A DNA stretch of 18,989 bases from assembly GCA_012521035.1 (NCBI GenBank), contig JAAYND010000141.1:1-18989 (forward strand), read 5' to 3'. The notes beneath the pieces are model-generated. The model did no database searches. It saw nothing but the letters and a program-made list of their open reading frames with translations, and was not told the DNA's origin. How positions within the stretch are numbered: position 1 is the stretch's first letter; each line of letters opens with the position of its first letter. This stretch comes from Methanomicrobiales archaeon. Its GTDB lineage: Archaea > Halobacteriota > Methanomicrobia > Methanomicrobiales > Methanoculleaceae. A program made the position numbers and the translations under genes. Below, in pieces: positions 1 to 6,495 of this stretch.

Positions 1-354
1 GCACACGATACGCCGCATCGGGCAGCTACAGGAGAGGTAATGCAATCTACCTCTGCAATCAGGGGAGGACTGGCCACGGAAACATAGCTGGTGATTGATG
101 TCTGTTTTCATGGTGATCGCACAAAAGTGCGTAACCCCGATGGTATAGCACAAATCACCCCTCGTACAAACAACCGCTACCACCGGGGCCGGCGGAGTAT
201 CCTGGAGAGGACCCACCCCTGAAGGATGAACAGGGTTCCTGCCCCGTGGCTCACCATGCGTTCCCACCCGCGCGCCCGTAAAACCGGTATGCCCGGACTC
301 CGCGCCCTGTTTCGGAGCACTACCGCCCTGCCGGTGCATACGCGCTCGCTCCTC
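1..354. other. Intergenic stretch without a convincing gene
   Basis: No reading frame here looks like a recognisable protein. The first 40 bases are open in the second forward frame and end in TAA at 38-40. They could be the last dozen codons (ending QLQER) of a gene lying mostly outside the window, but that is too little to call. A small perfect hairpin, CGCAC-AAAA-GTGCG, lies at 118-131 and could mark the 3' end of such an upstream transcript, although no T-run follows. The remainder up to the TATA box near 357 holds only overlapping shadow frames. Confidence 0.5.
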
Positions 355-356
355 CA

Positions 357-368
357 ATATATATATAG
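357..368 (+). promoter_or_regulatory. TATA box for the DUF1858 gene
   Basis: An uninterrupted alternating AT tract (ATATATATATAG) sits in otherwise GC-rich DNA. Its centre is about 28 bp before the chosen ATG at 391. In archaea transcription starts about 25-28 bp after the TATA centre, so the transcript would begin at or just before the start codon and be leaderless or nearly so. The absence of a clear ribosome binding site fits that. Confidence 0.6.
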
Positions 369-390
369 TGGTAGGGACAACATCAGATGT

Positions 391-585
391 ATGGCATTGA
401 ATGCGGACAGTACAATCGCGGAACTCCTCAGAGAAAAGCCCGATTCGGCACAGATACTCTTCCGGTTCGGGATGGGTTGCCTCGGCTGTGCCATCGCAAA
501 CAGCGAGACGATCCGGGAAGCCGCCCAGGTGCATGGCATCCCACTCGAAGAGATGCTCTCCGCCCTCGGCATCGCCGAGGCCTGA
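391..585 (+). CDS. DUF1858 family small CxxC protein
   Basis: This is a 64-residue protein of the DUF1858 family, the domain also called the hybrid-cluster-protein-associated redox disulfide domain. The family pattern is visible: an N-terminal 'TIAELLREKP' segment, then 'FGMGCLGC' carrying the CxxC pair, then a helical 'ETIREAAQVHGI' segment. The two cysteines could form a redox-active disulfide or bind metal; the role is not established. An in-frame start at 226 would add 55 residues, but they are Arg/Pro-rich and unlike the family. The ATG at 391 sits correctly behind the TATA box and gives the usual domain length. The protein is probably cytoplasmic, with no signal or membrane segment. It stands alone and converges on cbiZ, whose stop lies 21 bp away. 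Confidence 0.85.
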   Translation: MALNADSTIAELLREKPDSAQILFRFGMGCLGCAIANSETIREAAQVHGIPLEEMLSALGIAEA

Positions 586-606
586 GAGACCACGCGAAGA
601 ATCGAA

Positions 607-1491
607 TCAGAGTGTATCCCTGAGGCGCCTGAGCTCAGCGAGGGTGGCCTCAGGATTTCTTTTCACGTAGTCTGCTACCTCCGGGATATGCAGGAGTATG
701 CACCCGGCACAACCCCAGACCCTGCCGCCGCTTGAGCTCTCGACCCACTCCCCGAGTTCCTCGTCGGCGCAGGGATAGTAGGGACAGTAACAGTAGTCAC
801 AGCGCTGCCCCGGGAAGTGGCAGGGGTAGTAGGGACACTCCTCTTTCTGCCACTCCACCCAGTGATCCCCGCCGTATCGGCTGTATATGAAGAACGATGG
901 CTCACTCCGGCGGACCCGCTCCTGCTGCCGGGCGAGCGCCTCCGGTACGCCGTGGAGGATGGCCGCATGGACCCGCCGGCCGGCCTCCGTCAGGGTTCCG
1001 GCGTAGGTATGTCTGCCGGCTCCCCCGCGCTCGCATGCGACGGCGACCGCGTCGGTGGTGGTGCCGGGAAAGTCGTACCCGAGGCCGTGGAGCGCCTGCG
1101 CCTTTGCCCCGGTCACCGTTATGATCGTCTCAAGGAGCGCGGCATCGCTCATCTCCTCCCGGCTATGGACGATGATATTGATGGTATGCGGGGAAGTTGG
1201 GGACGCTGTCGGGTTCGTCACGCCTGCCGTTATGAAGACTGTTATGAAATCGTACTGGAGCACACAGAGGTGGTGCATATCGACAGCGGTCAGGAGAGCA
1301 AAACACTCCCGTGAGAACCCGTGTCGGGCGACGAGGAGGTCGATGTAGCGAGATGGATCATCGTTAAAGTCGCGTGGCACCGTGCTGTTCAGGATGGTCG
1401 TGACATCGGCGACTCCGCCGTGTATGCCGGTGCTGACCGCCCTGAATTGGCCGCGGATGAAAAGAGTATTGTCCCGGATGAAATACTTCAT
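607..1491 (-). CDS. cbiZ: Adenosylcobinamide amidohydrolase CbiZ with C-terminal Cys-rich domain
   Basis: CbiZ cleaves the aminopropanol side chain of adenosylcobinamide to give adenosylcobyric acid, letting archaea re-enter the cobalamin pathway with salvaged cobinamide. The 294-residue protein has the family core at about 1-185, including 'FITAGVTNP' (86-94), 'TINIIVHS' (103-110) and 'GTTTDAVAVAC' (143-153). A second domain at about 215-290 has cysteines at 219, 224, 231, 234, 236, 241, 261 and 264, with a doubled 'CPYYPC' motif. This matches the cysteine-rich small domain often attached to CbiZ and is probably a metal or Fe-S site. The ATG overlaps the stop of the preceding gene (ATGA), so the two are very likely co-transcribed and translationally coupled. 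No signal peptide is visible, so it should act in the cytoplasm. The family call is firm; the function of the C-terminal domain is not known to me. Confidence 0.88.
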   Translation of the reverse strand: MKYFIRDNTLFIRGQFRAVSTGIHGGVADVTTILNSTVPRDFNDDPSRYIDLLVARHGFSRECFALLTAVDMHHLCVLQYDFITVFITAGVTNPTASPTSPHTINIIVHSREEMSDAALLETIITVTGAKAQALHGLGYDFPGTTTDAVAVACERGGAGRHTYAGTLTEAGRRVHAAILHGVPEALARQQERVRRSEPSFFIYSRYGGDHWVEWQKEECPYYPCHFPGQRCDYCYCPYYPCADEELGEWVESSSGGRVWGCAGCILLHIPEVADYVKRNPEATLAELRRLRDTL

Positions 1492-1850
1492 ACGACGGAG
1501 TAGCGGACCCGGTCTTTCAATTCCTGTTGTTTACCAGCGTTCCAGCCCGCGACATCCTGGAGGTACCCGGTCACCCGGCTGATCTGCACGACGTCGTGGC
1601 TCCCGCACTCCGGGCAGACGGCCTGGCCACAGAGCGGGCAGTACTCGATGCTCTCGACGATGGAGTGATGGCAATCACAGTGGTCGAGCGGGCACATGAT
1701 CTCAAGCGACGTCTCGCCGCAGTGAGGGCAGGGAGTCTCGTCCACGACAAAATGGCATGTGTGACACTTGTACCGCCGCTCCTCCTCCGGGATCTCATCA
1801 AGACTCCGGTATTTCTCTGCAAGTTGCAGTTGTTCTGGGCTCCAGTTCAT
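1488..1850 (-). CDS. Zinc-ribbon protein with an NrdD-type glycyl-radical C-terminus
   Basis: This 120-residue protein carries two zinc-site candidates, C29/C32/C41/C44 and C71/C74/C79/C82, plus C53, C58 and C60 between them. The last 30 residues read 'SRVTGYL' (91-97), then 'WNAGKQQELKDRVRY' (103-117). This is the layout of the extreme C-terminus of class III anaerobic ribonucleotide reductase NrdD: a four-cysteine zinc site, an R-V-x-G-Y-L loop whose glycine (here Gly95) becomes the radical, then an N-A-G-K-Q-E-E/L-K-x-R-V segment. What is missing is the roughly 500-600-residue catalytic barrel, which is not adjacent. It may be the radical-bearing part of a split NrdD, a spare part like GrcA/YfiD for pyruvate formate-lyase, or a zinc protein derived from NrdD. 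A TATA box about 26 bp before the ATG predicts a leaderless mRNA. It overlaps cbiZ by four bases. Confidence 0.75.
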   Translation of the reverse strand: MNWSPEQLQLAEKYRSLDEIPEEERRYKCHTCHFVVDETPCPHCGETSLEIMCPLDHCDCHHSIVESIEYCPLCGQAVCPECGSHDVVQISRVTGYLQDVAGWNAGKQQELKDRVRYSVV

Positions 1851-1872
1851 GGTACCAGTCTTTTACAGGATG

Positions 1873-1886
1873 ATATATAATTCTTG
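1873..1886 (-). promoter_or_regulatory. BRE/TATA promoter of the glycyl-radical protein-cbiZ operon
   Basis: On the minus strand the sequence reads AAGAATTATATATC, a BRE-like purine-rich element directly followed by a TATA box. The TATA centre is about 27 bp before the ATG at 1850, so transcription should start at or very near the first codon. A similar AAGAAT plus ATATA arrangement appears in the tiaS promoter. Confidence 0.6.
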
Positions 1887-1966
1887 AGATACGGGAAAAA
1901 CCCGCATCCGCCTCAGATCACTCATAGGGCTCATCATCTCAGGAAAGATCAGATCGGAGATCTCAA

Positions 1967-2602
1967 TCATTGGCGGATGCGGGAGAGGAGCCTCGCCTCG
2001 GCGGCCGGATCCCCTGCCTCATATATGCTCCTGCCAACGATTATACCATCGACCAGCCGGGCCACAGCATCGGGGTCACCGCCCTGAGCCCCGACGCCAG
2101 GGGAGTAGATCGTCCTCGCACCGACGATCTCGCGGAGCTGGCTGATCCGATCCGGCCGGGTTGCGGGAGCGATGATACCATCGGCCCTGACGGTGACGGC
2201 GAGTGCCGCCAGCCGTTCGGCCACACCCCCGTGGAAGAACTCCGTCGCCCCGGGATGACTCATCTCCGCGACGATGTAGGCGGCCCCATCGTGGTTGTGT
2301 GCCACCTCGACGCAGGCCCGCGCAGCATCGGCCCCCACAAACCCGTGGGCGATGATGGCGTCAAACCCGGCTGCGAAGACCGCCTCGGTGATGAGCCGGT
2401 TGGTGTTCGGTATATCGGCGACCTTGAAATCCGCTATGAGCGGGAGACCGAGTCCGGCGAGGTCGTCAGCGATGGAGAGGCCCGTCGCAAGGACCAGCGG
2501 GTAGCCGACCTTGATCGCGTCGATGCAGGGTGCACAGGCCTCTGCGACCCGCGTTGCCTCCTTCCGGTCGAGGAGATCGAGGGCGAGTATGAGTTCGGTC
2601 AT
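1967..2602 (-). CDS. pyrF: Orotidine 5'-phosphate decarboxylase
   Basis: PyrF decarboxylates OMP to UMP, the last step of de novo pyrimidine synthesis, in the cytoplasm. The 211-residue length matches archaeal OMP decarboxylases. The N-terminal strand 'ILALDL' (5-10) is followed by 'IKVGYPLVLA' (30-39) and the catalytic D-x-K-x-x-D-I motif as D58, K60 and D63 in 'ADFKVADIPN'. The phosphate-binding end is 'APATRP' (145-150), 'SPGVGAQGGD' (167-176) and 'VGRSIY' (189-194). The related hexulose-6-phosphate synthases share the barrel and the DxKxxD motif, but the ATRP and GAQGGD segments favour PyrF. The ATG overlaps the stop of dys by four bases (ATGA), so pyrF is expected to be the second gene of a dys-pyrF operon. 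Confidence 0.93.
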   Translation of the reverse strand: MTELILALDLLDRKEATRVAEACAPCIDAIKVGYPLVLATGLSIADDLAGLGLPLIADFKVADIPNTNRLITEAVFAAGFDAIIAHGFVGADAARACVEVAHNHDGAAYIVAEMSHPGATEFFHGGVAERLAALAVTVRADGIIAPATRPDRISQLREIVGARTIYSPGVGAQGGDPDAVARLVDGIIVGRSIYEAGDPAAEARLLSRIRQ

Positions 2603-3534
2603 CCTTCCAGCCTCTCAAGGGTTGCGGCCACGAGCATGGGGAGGTTGATCGTCGCATCCCCGTAGACCGTCACCGCCCGGGCCTCCCCGGTGAGCTTACC
2701 CCACGATCGGGCCTCATCGAGCGTCGCGCCCGAGAGCCCGCCGAGATCCGGCCGGTCGCCGGTGAGCTGCACCGCGTAGTCAAACCCGCTCTCGGTCATC
2801 AGCTTACTCTGCAGGATGTAGTTCTTCGGGACGCCCCCGCCCACAAAGACCGCCCCCGCTCGCTCTGCCTCAAAGCAGCGATCCAGGAGTCCGTGCATAT
2901 CCTCAAAAGCGCTGACGACGACCCTGTTTGTCTGGGAGAACATCCAGTACTGGAGCCCGATCATCGAGTCCTGTATGGCCGGACAGTATATAGGCACACC
3001 GGCCTTCGCCGCTTCAGAAAGGATCCCGGCATCAAGCCGGCTCCCGATCCGGTTGAGGAGTTCGGATATCGAGACCGTTGAACCATTCGGGAGCGACGAG
3101 AAGACGCCCTGCATGAACTCCTCGAACCTGATGAACGCCTCGTTCGGGAGGAAGATATCGTATATCCGGTTGACCCCCTCCTCGCAGAGCTCGGCATCCG
3201 AGAGATCAGACGTCCCGTGGTAGTGGTGGCACCCGATCGCCTCGATGACATCGTGGGTGAGGTTTGCCCCGGTCGATACCAGTATATCGATATGCCCCCG
3301 CCTGATGAGCTCGGCCACGATCCCCCCCATCCCGCCGGGCACCATGGCGCCCGAGAGGCCGAAGAACTTCAGCGCCTCCTCATCGCGGAGCATCTGCTCA
3401 TAGATATTGACCGCCTGCCACAGGGATCCCCCGTTGTAGGCTCCCGCTTTCCCGAGTTCATCGACGAGTTCACCGACCGTCATACCGGGGCGCACCCGCG
3501 CCTGTTGTACTGCATCCCCATACTCAAAGGTCAT
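2599..3534 (-). CDS. dys: Deoxyhypusine synthase
   Basis: This enzyme transfers the aminobutyl group of spermidine, in an NAD-dependent reaction, to a lysine of translation factor aIF5A, the first step of hypusine formation. The 311-residue protein is typical for archaea. Visible family features are 'VSTGANLTHD' (86-95) and 'VGGGVPKN' (231-238) in the NAD-binding fold, and 'ARSWGKLTGEA' (275-285), where Lys280 corresponds to the lysine that forms the covalent enzyme-substrate intermediate. 'YGDATINLP' near the end is also typical. No in-frame start lies between the ATG at 3534 and an upstream stop, so the start is secure. A TATA-like element lies at about 3570-3577 on the minus strand. The gene leads a two-gene unit with pyrF. 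Confidence 0.95.
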   Translation of the reverse strand: MTFEYGDAVQQARVRPGMTVGELVDELGKAGAYNGGSLWQAVNIYEQMLRDEEALKFFGLSGAMVPGGMGGIVAELIRRGHIDILVSTGANLTHDVIEAIGCHHYHGTSDLSDAELCEEGVNRIYDIFLPNEAFIRFEEFMQGVFSSLPNGSTVSISELLNRIGSRLDAGILSEAAKAGVPIYCPAIQDSMIGLQYWMFSQTNRVVVSAFEDMHGLLDRCFEAERAGAVFVGGGVPKNYILQSKLMTESGFDYAVQLTGDRPDLGGLSGATLDEARSWGKLTGEARAVTVYGDATINLPMLVAATLERLEG

Positions 3535-3692
3535 GATACTATAACACCAGTTTCAGGGAAATAGTGGCGCTTATACTCACTTAAGACCTTGTGTATCCCG
3601 ATGCGAGGGGCTGCATGGCAGTCTCTCCTGCCGGTTTACGAGAGATTTTTGAGGGAGGCAGCGGGCCGGAAGTCTCCTGGAGAGATACGGGG

Positions 3693-3740
3693 AAAAAATA
3701 TTGGGTTGCACGGGAACCCGGGATGTTGGGTTCTCGGTGC
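3693..3740 (-). terminator. Hairpin plus T-run, candidate terminator of the minus-strand RNA
   Basis: On the minus strand, GCACCGAGAACCC (3740-3728) pairs with GGGTTCCCGTGC (3719-3708) with one bulged base and an 8-nt loop. A short spacer and a run of six T's (forward A's at 3693-3698) follow. This is the shape of an intrinsic terminator. T-runs alone are known to end transcription in archaea, so the hairpin may belong to the RNA itself. Confidence 0.45.
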
Positions 3741-4039
3741 CAGACAGGGGATGACTTGGTTGACCGACACGGGATGATCCCACTCGTCCCGCCGTGCCGG
3801 CGAGTCCGGTCTTTCCGACCGGACCAAATCTCTCTTGAGAGCGGGTTTTTAGGGGTGGGGAGCAGAAGGCCGACTCGAGGATCTCCCTCGCGTTTTGCTC
3901 CCTCTTTTTCCATGCACACCCGGCTTTGTGGATCTGTACGGCCCATCACAGAAACCCTGGTTGTCAGGGTCGGCACCATCACGAGTCGAGAGGCGCAGGG
4001 CACGTACCTTCGTTGCTGATAGTCAGCACGGGATCACCA
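3693..4039 (-). ncRNA. Candidate structured noncoding RNA (about 340 nt)
   Basis: This stretch has no convincing reading frame but holds a run of perfect or near-perfect inverted repeats. In minus-strand order they are GCTGA-N3-TCAGC (4015-4027), ACCCTG-N5-CAGGGT (3954-3970), an outer 7-bp stem 3858-3864/3896-3902 enclosing CGAGG-N5-CCTCG (3876-3890), CTCTC-N2-GAGAG (3830-3841), an 8-bp stem 3804-3811/3817-3824, CGCCG-N3-CGGCG (3790-3802), GGGAT-N-ATCCC (3771-3781), and a terminal 12-bp stem with one bulge (3708-3740). A minus-strand TATA box at 4061-4069 predicts a start near 4038, and the last stem is followed on the minus strand by six T's. I did not find the core motifs of RNase P RNA, SRP RNA or tRNA on either strand. 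Orientation is inferred from the TATA box and T-run. A plus-strand transcript ending at the T9 run (4070-4078) cannot be excluded. Confidence 0.4.
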
Positions 4040-4060
4040 GGGATACGTTAACTCACAAAT

Positions 4061-4069
4061 GTTATAAAT
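4061..4069 (-). promoter_or_regulatory. TATA box upstream of the candidate structured RNA
   Basis: The minus strand reads AATTTATAAC, preceded by an A-rich tract, inside a sharp local AT-rich dip. It predicts a start near 4038 and transcription toward lower coordinates. The core TTATAA is palindromic and is followed on the plus strand by nine T's, so the same site could be a plus-strand promoter or a plus-strand terminator instead. Confidence 0.4.
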
Positions 4070-4230
4070 TTTTTTTTGTAAAGTTTATTCGATTAACTGG
4101 AGATGGAGAAGAACAGGCTTCTTCATCCGGGAGATTACAGCGACAATTTATCGCGCGAATTACGATATCACCGACTAAAAGGGAAATTGTCCGGGATGAG
4201 ATGGTTTTCTCTGCAGGTCCATCCGGCGAC

Positions 4231-5472
4231 TTAATCACAGAGCGCCTGCTGCCACGCCGGGGTGCCGCGCAGGAGCGGTCGCGCAAGATGCCTGCGGGCG
4301 CTCGAAGGCACCTCGTACCACCCGGGCCTGATCCGGCGCTCGAACCTCTCGATCTCCGGTTCCCGGGCCCGGGCACCACAGACCCTGCACTTGTAGCCCT
4401 TCGCGGTCCCGGCGCTCGTCATCCGCTTTGCACAGGTCGGGCAGACCGGGGGACGGATTCGGACCGCATCGACGATGTGGAAGATCCCGATCTTCTCAAG
4501 GTTGAGGCTCTCCCCTTTGTAGCTCCCGGCCGCGACAACGCGGTCACCCGGTATGAGGGCCCGCACGAGATCCCGAAATCCCTTCGTCGGTTCGTAGGCC
4601 ATACAGCGGATGCTCGCCCCCTCGCCGGAGAGGATGAACGAGACATGGCCGCCGGGGCCGGTGACCGGAGCGCTCTCGACCTCACCGCGCACAACGTACG
4701 ATCGCCCCTCCCTGAGCGCCCCTATCTCCCCCGGCACCAGGTGGACATCCGTCCCCTGGTTCGTTGTGTAGACCTGTTCAAAGGCCGGCTCCTCGGAGCG
4801 GATATACGATCTCGCCTCCCTGACCCACGCCGGGCTCCCCCCCCGGATGCCGAAGAGGACCGGATCAGGGGTGTGGGGCACGCTGACCACGATATCGTTC
4901 TCGCGGTCCACCGTATCCCAGGTATGGGGAGACGTCATATCATCGGCATAAAAGAGGCTCTCGCGGTCCACCCTCCGGGGGGTGCCCCAGTTCTCGCGCT
5001 TCCGGTAGACGAGCACCTCGTATGTCCGGTCAAAAAAATCGCTTGCTATTGCTGCTGTTGCACCGATGAGCCCCCGCCGGTTCTTGTAGCCCCGGTAGTG
5101 AGCCCCGATCGACTCAAGCACTTCGCAGGCCTCATCCAGCGTACAGAAATCCCGGAGTGCCGCGTGGTAAAAATCGGGCGGCGGTTTGACGAGAGACGCC
5201 ACCACTCCCGGGTTCGTTCCGGCGGCATCAAACTCAGCGAGTTCTTCTGTGCACGCGCAGGCGAGTTTGAACCCTGTATCGATATCTCCTTCAGCCTCGA
5301 TGCAGACCGCCGCGTTCCCCCGTGTCTTATAGACGACGTTCGGGTTCAACCTGACCAGGCGGGCATCGACGACACGGATACCTGCGCATACGAGCCGGCG
5401 CGCCAGGATCGCCCCGATATAGGTTGTGCACATCCCGGCAGGGGAATCCGTATCATCGATCCCGATCCACAT
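4231..5472 (-). CDS. tiaS: tRNA(Ile2) 2-agmatinylcytidine synthetase TiaS
   Basis: TiaS replaces the C2 oxo group of the wobble cytidine of tRNA-Ile(CAU) with agmatine, using ATP, so that the tRNA reads AUA. It is an archaeal-specific, essential function. The 413-residue protein shows the expected order: N-terminal 'IGIDDTDSPAGMCTTY' (3-18) and the kinase-like domain, a middle domain with 'FGIRGGSP' (207-214) and 'TTNQGTDVHL' (236-245), an OB-fold region at about 255-338, a C-terminal zinc ribbon with C344, C347, C362 and C365, and the closing 'YEVPSSARRHLARPL' (386-400). The ATG at 5472 gives the normal N-terminus. It is transcribed divergently from the HTH gene across 48 bp. An 847-codon frame on the opposite strand runs right through this gene and is an artefact. 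Confidence 0.95.
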   Translation of the reverse strand: MWIGIDDTDSPAGMCTTYIGAILARRLVCAGIRVVDARLVRLNPNVVYKTRGNAAVCIEAEGDIDTGFKLACACTEELAEFDAAGTNPGVVASLVKPPPDFYHAALRDFCTLDEACEVLESIGAHYRGYKNRRGLIGATAAIASDFFDRTYEVLVYRKRENWGTPRRVDRESLFYADDMTSPHTWDTVDRENDIVVSVPHTPDPVLFGIRGGSPAWVREARSYIRSEEPAFEQVYTTNQGTDVHLVPGEIGALREGRSYVVRGEVESAPVTGPGGHVSFILSGEGASIRCMAYEPTKGFRDLVRALIPGDRVVAAGSYKGESLNLEKIGIFHIVDAVRIRPPVCPTCAKRMTSAGTAKGYKCRVCGARAREPEIERFERRIRPGWYEVPSSARRHLARPLLRGTPAWQQALCD

Positions 5473-5520
5473 GACCCCATAGTTTATATCATTCTTCGGC
5501 TATATCGATTCTTACGGGTT
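5473..5520. promoter_or_regulatory. Compact divergent promoter of tiaS and the HTH gene, with a direct repeat
   Basis: Only 48 bp separate the two start codons. A plus-strand TATA box (TTTATATC, 5483-5490) sits about 33 bp before the HTH gene. A minus-strand TATA (GATATA, 5501-5506, preceded by AAGAAT) sits about 30 bp before tiaS. Both lie in near-identical units, TATATCATTCTT (5485-5496) and TATATCGATTCTT (5501-5513), 16 bp apart. Such a repeat over both core promoters is a natural place for a repressor, and the neighbouring HTH protein is an obvious candidate. That link is inference. Confidence 0.6.
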
Positions 5521-6438
5521 ATGTCGCAGGATCGCCTCCCCCAGATGGTCATCAGCATCATGCTCCTCGCGGACTTCGATGTCTCGGAACGGTGCAACAT
5601 CCGGCCGCGGAGCTTCGACCTTATCACGAAGAAGGGCGACACCCTTGTCATCATCAAAGTTGTCCCCCACATCGATAGCGTGAGTGCTGATATAGCGTGG
5701 GATCTTGACCTGATCGCCCGGCTTCTTGATGCCACCCCGCTCATCGTCGGAGAGCGAGCGCGCGATGCGGAACTTGAGCGCGGGGTTGTCTACATACGCT
5801 ACGGGCTCTTTGCCATCAGCCCCGAGACCCTCTTTGACTACTTTGTTGAAGGACTCTCGCCGCTGGTCTACGCATCGCCCGGCGGCCTCTACGTCAAGAT
5901 CAAGGGCGACCTCCTCCACGAGGTCCGTGTGCGCTCCCGGATGTCGCTCGGGGATCTGGCATCGGAGCTCGGTGTCTCCCGCCGGACCATCAGCAAGTAC
6001 GAGAGCGGTATGGGCACCACGCTCGATGTCGCGATCAGGCTTGAGGAGCTCTTCTCCGCCCCGCTCATCGAGTCGATCGAGCTCCTCGACTATCAATCCT
6101 CAGAGCCCCGCACCCGGCCTGTAGAATCCGCAACCGAGGATATCCTTATCGATCTCGAGCGCATGGGTATGGAGATACATGCGATGCGACGCGCTCCGTT
6201 CCAGGCACTGGCGCTCTTTGACCGGCATACGATCCTCGCTGCATATGGCACTTCTCAGAAGGTCGTAAAGCGCGCTTCTCTTATCGGCAGCATATCCCAG
6301 ATCACGAAGACGTTTGCGGTTTGCATCGCCACAGATTACAAAAAGCAGAAAAAAATCGGCAAAACCCTCCTTATCGGTGAAGAGCACCTCCATACTCTCG
6401 AAGACGGCTCAGACCTCATAGATATGATCAACGGGTAA
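5521..6438 (+). CDS. Archaeal HTH-type transcriptional regulator (COG1395 type)
   Basis: This 305-residue protein matches the archaeal family annotated as putative HTH-type transcriptional regulatory protein. A conserved N-terminal domain (1-125) contains 'DLITKKGDTLVIIKV' (33-47). A Cro/C1-type helix-turn-helix follows at about 133-178, with 'LGDLASELGVSRRTISKYESG' split over residues 143-163, and then a C-terminal domain of about 120 residues. The true start is the ATG at 5521. The frame stays open upstream to 3895, but that extension is antisense to tiaS. The start lies about 33 bp behind a TATA box, giving a short leader. It sits 57 bp before the thermosome gene on the same strand, but the latter has its own TATA box. 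DNA targets are unknown; autoregulation through the repeat at 5485-5513 is plausible. Confidence 0.88.
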   Translation: MSQDRLPQMVISIMLLADFDVSERCNIRPRSFDLITKKGDTLVIIKVVPHIDSVSADIAWDLDLIARLLDATPLIVGERARDAELERGVVYIRYGLFAISPETLFDYFVEGLSPLVYASPGGLYVKIKGDLLHEVRVRSRMSLGDLASELGVSRRTISKYESGMGTTLDVAIRLEELFSAPLIESIELLDYQSSEPRTRPVESATEDILIDLERMGMEIHAMRRAPFQALALFDRHTILAAYGTSQKVVKRASLIGSISQITKTFAVCIATDYKKQKKIGKTLLIGEEHLHTLEDGSDLIDMING

Positions 6439-6443
6439 GAGGG

Positions 6444-6451
6444 TTTATATA
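6444..6451 (+). promoter_or_regulatory. TATA box and ribosome binding site of the thermosome gene
   Basis: TTTATATA, preceded by a purine-rich AAGAGGG stretch that could act as BRE, lies just after the regulator's stop codon. The predicted start is near 6475, leaving a leader of about 20 nt that carries GGTGA (6486-6490) five bases before the ATG at 6496. That ribosome binding site decides for 6496 over the in-frame GTG at 6487, which overlaps it. Confidence 0.7.
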
Positions 6452-6495
6452 GAACTACAAACCTACATTTCTATCGCTTAACAACGGTGATACCT

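Noticed and set aside
177..593. 138-codon minus-strand frame opposite the DUF1858 gene
   Set aside because: It covers the TATA box and the DUF1858 gene and has low-complexity composition; the plus-strand protein matches a family.
1967..2602. Hexulose-6-phosphate synthase as an alternative to PyrF
   Set aside because: The barrel motif is shared, but the ATRP and SPGVGAQGGD phosphate-binding segments and the length match OMP decarboxylase.
1970..2665. 231-codon plus-strand frame opposite pyrF and dys
   Set aside because: The opposite strand carries two clearly recognised enzymes; this frame has no domain pattern.
3581..4019. 140- and 142-codon frames on both strands of the dys-tiaS interval
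   Set aside because: Both are rich in Arg, Ser, Pro and Gly, run through the hairpin-forming sequence and show no protein motif or ribosome binding site.
3693..4039. RNase P RNA or SRP RNA as identity of the structured locus
   Set aside because: Size would fit, but I could not find the conserved core of RNase P (GAGGAAAGTCC with a matching ACAGAA...GGCTTA end) or the SRP helix 8 signature (GTCAGG...GGAAGG...GCAGC) on either strand. An isolated ACAGAAA at 3948-3954 is not enough.
3895..5520. 542-codon N-terminal extension of the HTH regulator in one open frame of 847 codons
   Set aside because: It is antisense to tiaS, which is a complete, well-matched gene. The extension is Arg/Pro/Asp-rich and resembles no family. 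The ATG at 5521 gives the correct regulator N-terminus and fits its promoter.
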